Positions 8,636 to 17,578 of a stretch of 64,000 nt of DNA are shown here, piece after piece. The notes under the pieces are model-generated. The model was not told where the DNA came from and made no database searches. It saw only the letters and a program-made list of their open reading frames with translations. Position numbers and translations under genes: made by a program. This DNA is from Orrella daihaiensis (GTDB taxonomy: Bacteria > Pseudomonadota > Gammaproteobacteria > Burkholderiales > Burkholderiaceae_B), in NCBI RefSeq assembly GCF_022811525.1, contig NZ_CP063982.1, positions 620,001 through 684,000 of the forward strand. The letters are read 5' to 3'. Within the stretch, counting starts at the first letter, position 1. Each line of letters starts with the position of its first letter.

Positions 8636-9915
8636 ACCTGATCGAGCGCTTGTGCCAGATCTGCTTTTAGATCATCTATGTGCTCAATGCCAATCGATAG
8701 ACGTACCATACCTTCGGATACACCTGCCTTGGCGAGTTCCTCTGGATTGAGCTGGCGGTGCGTGGTCGAAGCCGGATGCGTGGCCAGGGATTTTGCATCG
8801 CCAATGTTGACCAGACGGGTAAAGAGCTTGAGCCCGTCCAGGAAACGAGCACCTGCTTCACGGGCTTTGCCATCGGTGGTTTTGAGGTCAAACGACAGAA
8901 TGCCTGAAGCCTTGCCATTCATTTGGCGCTGAACAATGGCGTGGTCCGGGTGGTCAGGCAAGCCTGCGTACTGCACTGATGCGACCTTGGGATGATTTTT
9001 TAGGTACTGTGCAATTGCCATGGCATTCTCGCATGTACGGTCCATGCGCAGCGCCAAGGTTTCAATACCCTGAAGAATCAGAAATGAATTGAAAGGTGAC
9101 AGTGCTGCGCCTGTGTTACGAAGCGGGACAACTCGAGCTCGACCAATAAAAGCGGCGGGGCCCAATGCTTCCGTGTAGACCACCCCGTGATAACTGACAT
9201 CCGGTTCGTTTAAGCGCTTAAAGCGTTCTTTGTGCTCAGCCCAGGGAAACTTGCCACTATCGACGATGATCCCCGCGACCGTTGTGCCGTGACCGCCCAT
9301 GTACTTAGTGAGCGAATGCACCACAATGTCAGCGCCATGTTCGATGGGGCGCAGAAGGTAGGGGCTTGGTACGGTGTTGTCCACAATCAGTGGTACGCCA
9401 TGGTCGTGTGCGACTTTGGCCAATGCAGCGATGTCCGTGACATTACCAAGCGGGTTACCAATGGATTCGCAATAGATAGCTTTGGTCTTGGCATCAATAT
9501 GTTTAGCAAAGCTTGCTGGGTCACGCGGATCGGCAAATCGGACCTCAATGCCTTGTTGCGGCATGGTGTGGGCAAACAGGTTGTAGGTGCCACCATATAG
9601 GGTGCTGGCTGACACGAAGTTGTCTCCCGCCTCAGCAATCGTTTGAATCGCATAACTGATTGCCGACATGCCTGATGACACTGCCAAGCCTGCGATGCCC
9701 CCTTCAAGAGCCGCCACGCGCTGCTCAAGCGCATCGTTGGTTGGGTTCATGATTCGGGTGTAAATGTTGCCCTGAACCTTCAGGTCAAACAGGTCAGCAC
9801 CGTGCTGGGCACTATCAAATGCATAGGCTACGGTCTGATAGATTGGCACCGCAACTGCTTTGGTGGTGGGGTCTGGCGAATAACCGCCATGAACGGCAAT
9901 GGTTTCGAGCTTCAT
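8632..9915 (-). CDS. metY: O-acetylhomoserine sulfhydrylase
   Basis: PLP enzyme of 427 residues in the Cys/Met metabolism family. The cofactor lysine is K204 in HSLTKYMGGHG. The length and the block beginning ETIAVHGGYSPD are characteristic of O-acetylhomoserine aminocarboxypropyltransferases, which join sulfide to O-acetylhomoserine to give homocysteine. The ATG has a well-placed GAGG six bases upstream. The gene stands alone, with pqqE 140 bases beyond its start in the same direction. I looked for a SAM-II-type leader upstream and did not find one. Confidence 0.92.
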   Translation of the reverse strand: MKLETIAVHGGYSPDPTTKAVAVPIYQTVAYAFDSAQHGADLFDLKVQGNIYTRIMNPTNDALEQRVAALEGGIAGLAVSSGMSAISYAIQTIAEAGDNFVSASTLYGGTYNLFAHTMPQQGIEVRFADPRDPASFAKHIDAKTKAIYCESIGNPLGNVTDIAALAKVAHDHGVPLIVDNTVPSPYLLRPIEHGADIVVHSLTKYMGGHGTTVAGIIVDSGKFPWAEHKERFKRLNEPDVSYHGVVYTEALGPAAFIGRARVVPLRNTGAALSPFNSFLILQGIETLALRMDRTCENAMAIAQYLKNHPKVASVQYAGLPDHPDHAIVQRQMNGKASGILSFDLKTTDGKAREAGARFLDGLKLFTRLVNIGDAKSLATHPASTTHRQLNPEELAKAGVSEGMVRLSIGIEHIDDLKADLAQALDQV

Positions 9916-10055
9916 CTGTCACCTCGTTGTTATGGACCTGGCTACTTTACCTAAATAACCAGGGTTTATGAAATAGCTTAAGAACATTAACTCATAAGCA
10001 TGAGCGTTGAACAGCGATACATGCACCCATGCAGGGATATTGCTAGGTCCCAGAT

Positions 10056-11189
10056 CTATTCGCGATCAGACAGTCCGGTGTTTTGCCGGAAAACCAGCGG
10101 CTGTTCGTTACTTGATGGGCATGGTCGGTTGATGAGATGGACAACACGCTCGTGATAAGGGCTTTTGCTGCATACTGGGTCGGCTTGGTTGGCTTGTCCC
10201 GTCAAAAGCCAGGCCTGACAGCGACACCCACCGAAGTCTTTGTGTCGTTCATCGCAACTGCGGCATGGCTCAGCCATCCAGGCTTCGCCCCGATAGGCAT
10301 TGAAAGCTTGTGATTCGTACCAGATTTCATGAACACTGCTTGTTTGCACGTTGGGCAAATTTAATCCAGGCAATTCACGCGCGGCATGGCAGGGCATGGC
10401 CAGGCCATCGGGGGCGATCGCTAGAAACACGTTGCCCCAGCCATTCATACAAGCTTTGGGGCGGTCTTCAAAATAGTCTGGCACCACAAAAATAATCTGA
10501 CAACGATCGCCGATCCGTTTGCGGTAGTCATTGACCACGGTTTCAGCATGCAAGAGCTGGTCTTTGCTTGGCATGAGAGCCAGGCGGTTTTTCCAGGCCC
10601 AGCCATAGTACTGTGTGTTGGCAAGCTCCAGATACTGTGCATCGAGATCAAGCGCCATTTCAATGATCTTGCCCACATGTGCAAGGTTGTGGCGATGCAA
10701 GACCACGTTCATCACCATAGGCCAGCCCTGGCTTTTAATCAATTTCGCCACGCGCTGCTTTAACTCAAACGTGCGGGTGTGACTCAAGAAATCGTTCAAC
10801 TCAGCGGTCGAGTCTTGAAACGACAGTTGCACGTGATCCAAGCCTGCAGTTTTTAGGGCTTTGGCGCGCGACTCGATTAACCCAACGCCCGAGGTGATCA
10901 GGTTGGTATAGAAGCCAAGCTCGTGGGCATAGGCGACAAGCTCTTCGAGGTCATCGCGCTGCAACGGCTCTCCGCCAGAAAACCCAAGCTGAACGGCACC
11001 AAGCTCACGTGCCTGCGCCAACATATCTTTCCACGTTTGCGTGTCGAGTTCTGTTGTGATGGTATCGAGATTGACTGGGTTGGAACAGAACACACAATGC
11101 AGCGGGCAGCGATAGGTCAATTCGGCCAACACCCAAAAGGGTGGCTTGATGGCAGTTGCGTTTGAGGTGGTTTCAAATGAGCCAGCCAC
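10056..11189 (-). CDS. pqqE: PQQ biosynthesis radical SAM enzyme PqqE
   Basis: Radical SAM-SPASM enzyme that links Glu and Tyr of the PqqA peptide at the first committed step of pyrroloquinoline quinone synthesis. The radical SAM cluster motif CPLHCVFC lies close to the N-terminus. Auxiliary cluster cysteines follow in CMNGWGNVF, in EPCRSCDE and around GGCRCQAW. The GTG at 11189 has GAGG nine bases upstream and is preferred; an in-frame TTG at 11207 would add six residues and also overlap pqqD. The start lies inside pqqD, so pqqE translation is probably coupled to pqqD, which carries an amber codon upstream. The enzyme itself looks intact. Confidence 0.93.
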   Translation of the reverse strand: MAGSFETTSNATAIKPPFWVLAELTYRCPLHCVFCSNPVNLDTITTELDTQTWKDMLAQARELGAVQLGFSGGEPLQRDDLEELVAYAHELGFYTNLITSGVGLIESRAKALKTAGLDHVQLSFQDSTAELNDFLSHTRTFELKQRVAKLIKSQGWPMVMNVVLHRHNLAHVGKIIEMALDLDAQYLELANTQYYGWAWKNRLALMPSKDQLLHAETVVNDYRKRIGDRCQIIFVVPDYFEDRPKACMNGWGNVFLAIAPDGLAMPCHAARELPGLNLPNVQTSSVHEIWYESQAFNAYRGEAWMAEPCRSCDERHKDFGGCRCQAWLLTGQANQADPVCSKSPYHERVVHLINRPCPSSNEQPLVFRQNTGLSDRE

Positions 11190-11439
11190 GACGTTTGGCC
11201 TCTTCAATCAGTTGCTGAACTTCAGGCTCGATGCCGCTGGTGTTAAACAAAGCTTCAAGTTCAGCCGTAATAGCCGCAACAGTCTTTGAACCATCACAGC
11301 GTTTGAGTATTTCAGCTGCTGATGGGTTTAGTTGCACCATGCCTTCGGGATAGAGCAACACCTAGCTGTCCTGGGCTTCTTCAAACTGCAGGCGCATGCC
11401 AGGTGCAATTCGGGGTAACCAGTCCTGATCAGTTGCCAT
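11173..11439 (-). pseudogene. pqqD: pqqD interrupted by an in-frame amber codon
   Basis: Reading frame for the PqqA-binding chaperone PqqD. Translation from the ATG at 11439, which overlaps the pqqC stop as TAATG, gives 25 residues with the conserved LPRIAPGMRLQF block. A TAG follows at 11364-11362. The same frame then continues as VLLYPEGMVQLNPSAA and runs to the normal end at 11173, 88 codons in all. Everything except codon 26 is well conserved, so this looks like a single base change from Trp (TGG) or Gln (CAG), or a sequence error. A GTG directly after the TAG, with AGGA six bases upstream, could restart translation of a 62-residue C-terminal part (11361-11173). PqqD acts with PqqE, so PQQ synthesis may be impaired. 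Confidence 0.85.
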
Positions 11440-12185
11440 TATCGATTCGCCTCGGCACAGGCCAATTCGATGGCGTCGAGCATGCACCATAGGATATCGA
11501 GTTTGAACTGCAAGATATCTAGCGCGCGTTGTTGTTGCTCGGCGGTTTTAAAGTAGTCAAGCGTGACGCGCAAGCCATGGTCGACATCGCGCGAGGCTAA
11601 CGGTATCCGTGAACGGAAATAGGACAGTCCGGCCGGATCGATCCAGGGATAGTGCTCAGGCCAGCTCGCAAGCCGGTCCTTGTGAATTTGCGGTGCGAAC
11701 ATTTCTGTCAAAGACGAGCATACAGCTTCTTGCCATGGCACTTGACGGGCAAAGTTCACATAGGCATCACAGGCGAACTTCACACCGGGCACGACCAGTT
11801 CAAGACTGGTGAGTGTATCGCGCGACAGTCCAGCCGCTTCGCCTAAGCGAATCCACGACTCAATCCCACCCGCATCGTCACCTTCATAGTCACCATGGCC
11901 ATCATGATCAAGTATCCGCAAAATCCATAATCGGCGCTCGGCACGATCAGGCATGTTCGCCATGACCGCGGCATCCTTGCGAGGAATGCATGCCTGGTAG
12001 TAGAACCGGTTGGCGATCCAAGTACGAACTTCAGCAGGCGCGCATTGCCCGGTATTCAGTCGGACATTGAAGGGGTGGTGGATGTGATATGACGTTCCTT
12101 TGGCCCGCAGCGCGGACTCAAACTCGGCGCGGCTTAATGCGGTGGTGATACGTTGGTGTTGCGATTGACCAGTATTTGTCGACAT
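11439..12185 (-). CDS. pqqC: Pyrroloquinoline-quinone synthase PqqC
   Basis: Cofactor-free oxidase of 248 residues that performs the last ring closure and oxidation to PQQ. The conserved segment NRFYYQACIPRKDAA near residue 60 and the all-helical TENA/THI-4-like layout are clear. The ATG begins three bases after the pqqB stop, and the TAA overlaps the pqqD ATG, so the genes are translationally chained. Length matches the family. Confidence 0.94.
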   Translation of the reverse strand: MSTNTGQSQHQRITTALSRAEFESALRAKGTSYHIHHPFNVRLNTGQCAPAEVRTWIANRFYYQACIPRKDAAVMANMPDRAERRLWILRILDHDGHGDYEGDDAGGIESWIRLGEAAGLSRDTLTSLELVVPGVKFACDAYVNFARQVPWQEAVCSSLTEMFAPQIHKDRLASWPEHYPWIDPAGLSYFRSRIPLASRDVDHGLRVTLDYFKTAEQQQRALDILQFKLDILWCMLDAIELACAEANR

Positions 12186-12187
12186 CT

Positions 12188-13129
12188 TTAAAACCAGATT
12201 TCCATACCATCGTATGCGACCTCGATACCGGCGTCTGTCAATATCTGACGCTCGGAGCTATCCTCGCACAGGATGGGGTTGCTGTTGTTGATGTGAATGA
12301 GAATCTTGCGGGTGGATGCCGGCAAGCTCGACAAAATCTCGATCATGCCCCCAGCACCCGATTGTGGAAGGTGGCCCATTTGTTGTGCCGTTTTTTTGCC
12401 CAGGCCCTGCGCGATCATCTCATCATCGGTCCAGAAGGTGCCGTCAACGAGCACGACGTCAGCGTTTTGCAAACATGCAAATACATCCTCATCCAGCTGG
12501 CCAAGGCCGGGCGCGTAAAAGAGTCGCTTGCCTGTGACCTCATTAATCAGTGTCACGCCTACGTTGTCACCCGGGCGGGGGTTATTGCGCCACGGTGAGT
12601 AGGGCGGCGGCTTGCTGTGAAGTGGTATCACTCGCGCATGTGCATCTGGCAGCCAGGACCATGTGATGGATTGATAGGCAAGTCCTGTCGCATCAGGTTC
12701 AATGAGATGTTGCTCTATGCCACAGTAGTGCGACAGCAATTTGGTTAGCGGCAAGCCGTCGCTTAGGTCTGCAAAGACCTCGGCTGTGGCATGCACCGGG
12801 AGGGCACTGGCGTTTTCTCGCAGCATCACCAGTCCGGTGACATGGTCGATTTGTGCGTCCATGAGCATGACGCCAGCAATGCCGGTGTCGCGCTTGCCGG
12901 TCTTAGGTTGTAACTGAGCACATCGCTGTAGTTGCGTCAGGATGTCTGGCGAGGCGTTCAACAAAAGCCACTGCAGTCCATCTCGTGACCAGGCAATCGA
13001 CGATTGGGTACGGGGCTGGTAGCGAGCATCCCCTTGACGAACTGCCTGACAGTTTGTGCAGTTGCAGTTCCACTGTGGAAAGCCGCCACCGGCAGCAGAC
13101 CCGACAACAAGTAGTCGTGTCTGCTGCAT
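12188..13129 (-). CDS. pqqB: PQQ biosynthesis protein PqqB
   Basis: Metallo-beta-lactamase-fold protein of 313 residues, proposed to hydroxylate the tyrosine of the PqqA-derived dipeptide. The N-terminal GSAAGGGFPQWNCNCTNC signature is diagnostic. It starts at the ATG at 13129, four bases after the pqqA stop. A longer in-frame start at 13183 would run across pqqA and is rejected. Confidence 0.94.
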   Translation of the reverse strand: MQQTRLLVVGSAAGGGFPQWNCNCTNCQAVRQGDARYQPRTQSSIAWSRDGLQWLLLNASPDILTQLQRCAQLQPKTGKRDTGIAGVMLMDAQIDHVTGLVMLRENASALPVHATAEVFADLSDGLPLTKLLSHYCGIEQHLIEPDATGLAYQSITWSWLPDAHARVIPLHSKPPPYSPWRNNPRPGDNVGVTLINEVTGKRLFYAPGLGQLDEDVFACLQNADVVLVDGTFWTDDEMIAQGLGKKTAQQMGHLPQSGAGGMIEILSSLPASTRKILIHINNSNPILCEDSSERQILTDAGIEVAYDGMEIWF

Positions 13130-13133
13130 AGCA

Positions 13134-13208
13134 TTAGCGATTGGCAATGTACATGGTGATTTCGAAACCGAAACGCATGTCAACGAACGAGGGAGTGGTC
13201 CAGGTCAT
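13134..13208 (-). CDS. pqqA: PQQ precursor peptide PqqA
   Basis: Ribosomal precursor of pyrroloquinoline quinone, 24 residues. It begins MTWTTPSFVDMR and contains the E16-x-x-x-Y20 pair (EITMY) whose side chains become the cofactor. GGAA lies seven bases before the ATG. It is the first gene of pqqABCDE. It is shorter than a typical gene-caller cut-off but unmistakable in sequence and position. Confidence 0.95.
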   Translation of the reverse strand: MTWTTPSFVDMRFGFEITMYIANR

Positions 13209-13326
13209 GGTCAATTTCCAGGTTGGGTTGGTGCTCGATGGTGAGCTAGTTGATAAAGTACTGCAATATTGGCAAGATGCAAGCAAATTCCCGCCAGGTT
13301 TCCGGTTTTGATGCGGTGACGGCAGG

Positions 13327-14664
13327 CTATCGCATCTCGAAGAGTTCCTGGTGGAATTGTTTGCCAGCCAGGCCGTGATGTTTCAGATCTTCACGAACGG
13401 ACGCTCCAAGCCCGGTTGGCCCACAGAACCAGACATGGCATTTTTGCCAGTGGGGGTTCTCCTGCCGAATGCGCGCTCCGGTCAGAGGCTTATGTTTGTC
13501 CGAGACAACGGTGGTGAATTGCACGCCCTTGGCTTGGCAAAGCGCGTTGATCTGATCAACCACTTCGGTGTGCTCATCGCGCACGCACAAGTAAAAATGA
13601 ATCAAATTTGGCTGGCTGACCTCTGGCAAGGATTGCAGGCGTGCCAGAAATGGCGTCAGGCCCACGCCACCGGCAATCCAGATTTGGTCCGCATTCTGTG
13701 GCTCGAACTCAAAGCGACCGTAGGGTCCTTGCACGCCAACTACCTGCCCGAGGGTGAGATTTGTAGGGAGGGTCTTGGTGAAGTCGCCTAGGCGCTTGAT
13801 GTGGAAACTGATGTCACGGCTCTCAGAATCCCAAGCTGATGAAATGCTGAACGGGTGGGCGCCTTCCTGATGGCTAAACATTAAAAACGCGAATTGGCCA
13901 GGCTCATGTCCTGGCCAGCTGGCATCGACTTTTGCATGAACTTCAATCATGTTGTCTTGAACATGTTCCTGCACTCGGGTTAGCGTTGCCTCATGCTGAT
14001 GTCGATAGCCAGTCTTGCCGATCAATGAGACGATGGCACCAATGACGCCAGCTGCCAGCAGTGCTACCATGAGCCAGCCAATGGGGCTTTGCCAGCCAAG
14101 CTTGCTGAACAAAACCACGCTGTGAAATGCTAGCAACAGATAGATAATGGCCATCAGGCGGTGAGTCTTAAAAAACTGCCGGTAAGGCAGCTTGCGCCAA
14201 AGGGCAAAGAGGGCCAGCACGATGAGCGCATAGATGGTCCACTCACCCAAGTCTTTGGCAAAGCCACGGATTGCTGAAAACGGGTCTGCCCGATCAAAAA
14301 ATCCCACCACACCCTCAGGCGTCTTGAAGGTGTCGGGTGGCACAAACCCGTGTTTGGCGAGCCACTTGGGTTCAAGCTTGACCAACCAATGGACCACGGC
14401 TGCGATCACAGCCGATATGCCTAGCCACTTGTGCAGCCGATAGTGTTTGTCGAGTCCGCCCAAGAGCGATTCGATTGATTGCAGCCGCATTGCCAGTATC
14501 ATGCCAACAGACATCATCCCGATGGCAATAATGCCGCTGTAGTACAGCAGCGACTTGCGCAGTGCCCACGGCTCGAAGGTTAATTCAATCGGGGCAAGGC
14601 TTATCCAGTAGACGATAGACAGCAGTGAAAAGACAATCAGCCAAGCGATACGGATACGGTTCAC
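13327..14664 (-). CDS. Ferric-reductase-like transmembrane flavocytochrome
   Basis: Membrane oxidoreductase of 445 residues. The N-terminal half has about six membrane segments with histidine pairs suitable for two b hemes (HYRLHKW, VVHWLV, HRLMAI, FHSVV), as in the Ferric_reduct domain. The C-terminal half is a ferredoxin-NADP reductase module, with the FAD motif HPFSISSAW, the NAD(P) motif AGGVGLTPFL and a final CGPTGLG. It should move electrons from NAD(P)H across the membrane, for example to ferric iron or oxygen. It lies 118 bases upstream of pqqA in the same direction, so co-transcription with the pqq genes is possible but not shown. Confidence 0.88.
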   Translation of the reverse strand: MNRIRIAWLIVFSLLSIVYWISLAPIELTFEPWALRKSLLYYSGIIAIGMMSVGMILAMRLQSIESLLGGLDKHYRLHKWLGISAVIAAVVHWLVKLEPKWLAKHGFVPPDTFKTPEGVVGFFDRADPFSAIRGFAKDLGEWTIYALIVLALFALWRKLPYRQFFKTHRLMAIIYLLLAFHSVVLFSKLGWQSPIGWLMVALLAAGVIGAIVSLIGKTGYRHQHEATLTRVQEHVQDNMIEVHAKVDASWPGHEPGQFAFLMFSHQEGAHPFSISSAWDSESRDISFHIKRLGDFTKTLPTNLTLGQVVGVQGPYGRFEFEPQNADQIWIAGGVGLTPFLARLQSLPEVSQPNLIHFYLCVRDEHTEVVDQINALCQAKGVQFTTVVSDKHKPLTGARIRQENPHWQKCHVWFCGPTGLGASVREDLKHHGLAGKQFHQELFEMR

Positions 14665-14699
14665 GACATTCCTGCGTTATTTAAAAATTGAAAAGAACA

Positions 14700-15512
14700 A
14701 TGACAAATCCTAACCCAGTTCTTAATCTACTTCTCTACCACGCTGCATCTTCCTACTATTCGATGATTGCGAGGTATGCGTTGACGCTGTCTGGCCAGCC
14801 ATTTGAAAGCCACATGATGGACATTCATAAAAAGCGCGAGCAACTGCAGCCGTGGTATGCCGCCATCAATCCGGCGATGACAGTGCCCACACTTGTGCAC
14901 GATGGCCAGGTACTCGGCAGCAGTGATCTGATCCTGCAGTACTTGGTCAACCGGTTTCCCGCAACATGGTTTGAAACAGATGCTAGCGAAGCTGGACGTA
15001 CACACGTGCAGCAGTTAGTGGATTTGCATTATCAATTTGCAGTAGAGCGACTGACATTTAATGCAATCATGCAGAAACTGCCGCCAGTCAGAATCATGTT
15101 TCCCGTGCTGCTTCGCAAAGCCTGTCGTGAGCTAGAACAACAATTGAACCAAGCAAACCAGGATGCCGCAGTAGCAATCCAGCAAAAACTTGAGTTAAAC
15201 CGGCAGCGGCTTGCCTACTTTGCTGAGCCATTGGCGGCACGTCAGGCCAAACAAATCGAGCTTGCCAAACAACTGATCAATACGTATCCAGACAGTCCAC
15301 AGGGACCATGGCTGTTTGGCAAACTCCCAAGCCGTGCAGACGTGGTCTTGCTAGTGTTTTTAGCCAGACTCAATTCGGTGGGCCTGAATAACGAAAGCGT
15401 GGTGCCGCCGGAGCTCTCAGCTTGGTTCCAACAAAAAACCCAGACACAGGCATTTGTCGATGCTGATGTCTGGGTAAAGTTTCATCCTTGGCGATTACTG
15501 ACGCATCGCTAG
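14700..15512 (+). CDS. Glutathione S-transferase family protein
   Basis: GST-fold protein of 270 residues. The N-terminal thioredoxin-like domain (about 1-85) includes the cis-proline motif TVPTLVHDG and the SSDLILQYL segment. The C-terminal helical domain is longer than usual, and no close functional subgroup is recognisable. The ATG at 14700 is preferred over a TTG at 14688. It is divergent from the flavocytochrome gene, with 35 bases between them. The substrate is unknown. Confidence 0.8.
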   Translation: MTNPNPVLNLLLYHAASSYYSMIARYALTLSGQPFESHMMDIHKKREQLQPWYAAINPAMTVPTLVHDGQVLGSSDLILQYLVNRFPATWFETDASEAGRTHVQQLVDLHYQFAVERLTFNAIMQKLPPVRIMFPVLLRKACRELEQQLNQANQDAAVAIQQKLELNRQRLAYFAEPLAARQAKQIELAKQLINTYPDSPQGPWLFGKLPSRADVVLLVFLARLNSVGLNNESVVPPELSAWFQQKTQTQAFVDADVWVKFHPWRLLTHR

Positions 15513-15540
15513 GAATTGATGGCACGTGGCTGCCCGATAG

Positions 15541-16599
15541 TTAAGCGATCTCTGGATCGGCCTCGATTTCCTCAGTCGTGGGCCGGCGCATGCCTCGAAT
15601 CAGGTCCTCTACAGTCAAGTGTCCAACCTTGTTGCCTTTGCGATCGGTGATGATGAGTCTGTCACCCTCGGTTTCTGCAAATATCTGCAAGGCCTCTTCA
15701 ATCGTGGTGCTGCCTTTGACAAGCGGCCCTTGATCGTCAGGCTCAAGCGGCTTCATGATGGCTCTGACCCGCAGTACTCGCGCCCGGTTGATGTCCTTCA
15801 TGAAGTTGGCCACATAGCTGTCAGCTGGTTTCATCAGGATGTTTTGTGGGTCGTCATTCTGGACAATTTCACCGTCACGCAAAATCGCAATCGTGTCGCC
15901 GATCCGCAGTGCTTCATCTAGGTCGTGCGTGATGAAGACAATGGTTTTTTCCAGTTCGTTTTGCAGGTCGAGCAAAATATCCTGCATCTCGGTACGGATC
16001 AATGGGTCAAGCGCAGAAAACGCCTCGTCCATGAGCAGGATCTCGGCGTCAGTGGCTAGCGCCCGGGCCAAGCCCACGCGCTGTTGCATGCCGCCAGACA
16101 GCTGACCCGGGTAGTGGGTCTCAAACCCAGACAAACCCACCCGGTTGATCCAGCGCTCGGCCGTCTCCTTGATCTTGTTTTTGTCTGCGCCCTGGTTCTC
16201 TAGGCCATAGCCCACGTTCTCCATGATCGTGCGATGGGGAAACAGGGCAAACTTCTGGAACACCATGGAAATTTTATGGCGTCGCAGGTTTCGCAATGCC
16301 TCGGTGTCAAGTTGCAAGACGTCTTGGCCATCGACCAGGATTTGTCCTTCGGTTGGGTCAATCAGCCGGTTCAGGTGGCGAATCAGCGTGGACTTACCCG
16401 AACCGGACAAGCCCATGACCACCTGAATCCGATGACGCTCCATGTCAAGGTTGACGTTATTAAGCCCAATCACGTGACCGGTTTTTTCCAGCAGCTCATC
16501 TTTGCCCATGCCCTCATGAACGAGCTTCATCGCGCCCTTGGGGTTTTTGCCGAAAACCTTGTAAAGGTTCTTGATCGAAATGATGGTGTCAGCACTCAT
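15541..16599 (-). CDS. proV: Glycine betaine/proline ABC transporter ATPase
   Basis: ATP-binding subunit of 352 residues for an osmoprotectant importer. The Walker A is GLSGSGKS (63-70), the signature is LSGGMQQRVGLARA and the Walker B is ILLMDEAFSALD. A C-terminal CBS region (about 275-340) is typical of ProV/OpuAA, where it senses ionic strength. The gene overlaps the permease stop as TAATG. It is last in the proX-proW-proV order, the reverse of E. coli proVWX. Confidence 0.93.
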   Translation of the reverse strand: MSADTIISIKNLYKVFGKNPKGAMKLVHEGMGKDELLEKTGHVIGLNNVNLDMERHRIQVVMGLSGSGKSTLIRHLNRLIDPTEGQILVDGQDVLQLDTEALRNLRRHKISMVFQKFALFPHRTIMENVGYGLENQGADKNKIKETAERWINRVGLSGFETHYPGQLSGGMQQRVGLARALATDAEILLMDEAFSALDPLIRTEMQDILLDLQNELEKTIVFITHDLDEALRIGDTIAILRDGEIVQNDDPQNILMKPADSYVANFMKDINRARVLRVRAIMKPLEPDDQGPLVKGSTTIEEALQIFAETEGDRLIITDRKGNKVGHLTVEDLIRGMRRPTTEEIEADPEIA

Positions 16600-17483
16600 T
16601 AGCGTGTGCCCTCCCGATGTTTCTGCAGGCGCAAGCCAAAGCTTTGCGTGACTCGATCAAAAATAATCGCAAGCACCACCACCGCAATGCCGTTAAAGAG
16701 GCCCAAAGCGAAGTACTGGTTGGTCACCGCTTGCAGCACAGGTTGGCCCAAGCCGCGAACACCAATCATGGAGGCAATCACCACCATGGCCAAGGCCATC
16801 ATGATGGTCTGGTTGATGCCAGCCATGATGTTAGGCAGTGCCAACGGCAGTTGTACGCGCATGAGCTTTTGAAAGCGGCTTGCACCAAACGCATCGGCTG
16901 CTTCAAGCGCCTCTTTGTCAACTAGGCGGATACCTAAGTTGGTTAATCGAATGACAGGCGGAATGGCATAAATCACCACGGCGATCAAACCTGGCACACG
17001 ACCAATGCCCAAAAGCATCACCACGGGAATCAGGTAGACGAAACTTGGCATCGTCTGCATGACATCAAGCACAGGCAGGATCATTTTCTGGCCGCGGTTT
17101 GAGCGCGACATGAAGATCCCGATCGGAATGCCAATCACGATCGACAGTAGTGTGCACACCAGAATCATGGCCATGGTGCGCATGGTATTTTCCCACATGC
17201 CAAATAGGCCGATGAGTCCTAGCGCGATCACAATGCCAATGACTAGCTTCATGCTGCGCGAGGCCAAGTAACCCACGCCAGCGGTGGCAGCAATCACAAG
17301 CCACCAAGGTGACCCGAGCAACAGTTGCTCAAACCAGATCAGAAAATACAGCAGTGGCTCAAAAAATGCCTCGATGCTTGCGCCATAGGCACGCGAGAAA
17401 GACAGATAACCAGCATCGATCGTCTTTGACAGTGCTCGCAACGTCGCATCGGCTATTTGCGGAAATTCGTTAGACCAGATCAT
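16599..17483 (-). CDS. proW: Glycine betaine ABC transporter permease
   Basis: Inner-membrane permease of 294 residues with about six or seven membrane segments. The EAA loop (EALEADAFGASRFQKLMRVQLPLA, in part) identifies a binding-protein-dependent transport component of the ProW/OpuAB type. A long N-terminal amphipathic region precedes the first core helix, as in ProW. It is translationally coupled to the ATPase downstream and separated from the binding-protein gene by a hairpin-containing gap. Confidence 0.92.
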   Translation of the reverse strand: MIWSNEFPQIADATLRALSKTIDAGYLSFSRAYGASIEAFFEPLLYFLIWFEQLLLGSPWWLVIAATAGVGYLASRSMKLVIGIVIALGLIGLFGMWENTMRTMAMILVCTLLSIVIGIPIGIFMSRSNRGQKMILPVLDVMQTMPSFVYLIPVVMLLGIGRVPGLIAVVIYAIPPVIRLTNLGIRLVDKEALEAADAFGASRFQKLMRVQLPLALPNIMAGINQTIMMALAMVVIASMIGVRGLGQPVLQAVTNQYFALGLFNGIAVVVLAIIFDRVTQSFGLRLQKHREGTR

Positions 17484-17522
17484 GTCTGCTCGCCTCGTTT
17501 ATTTTGGGAATCTAGGGCGGCA

Positions 17523-17565
17523 GGTCCACCCTCTGGTGAGGGTGGACCCACTGGTGCTGCCAGTG
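17523..17565 (-). other. Two intercistronic hairpins between proX and proW
   Basis: An 11-bp perfect stem (17523-17533 with 17538-17548, 4-base loop) is followed by a 6-bp stem (17549-17554 with 17560-17565). There is no T tract on the minus strand, so this is unlikely to be a full terminator. It probably stabilises the proX transcript end or attenuates readthrough, raising binding protein over permease, as often happens in ABC operons (inference). Confidence 0.6.
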
Positions 17566-17578
17566 GCAGCCAGCGGAA

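Noticed and set aside
9916..10055. Possible SAM riboswitch before metY
   Set aside because: A CCTGG/CCAGG stem is present, but the SAM-II pseudoknot elements and the conserved A-rich segment near the ribosome site are not.
11362..11364. TAG in pqqD read as pyrrolysine
   Set aside because: No pyrrolysine genes are seen here and the site is not a known pyrrolysine position; a point mutation or restart is simpler.
13207..13311. A plus-strand frame of 34 codons starting at the pqqA start region
   Set aside because: It lies antisense to the pqqA leader, has no ribosome site and resembles no known peptide; probably chance.
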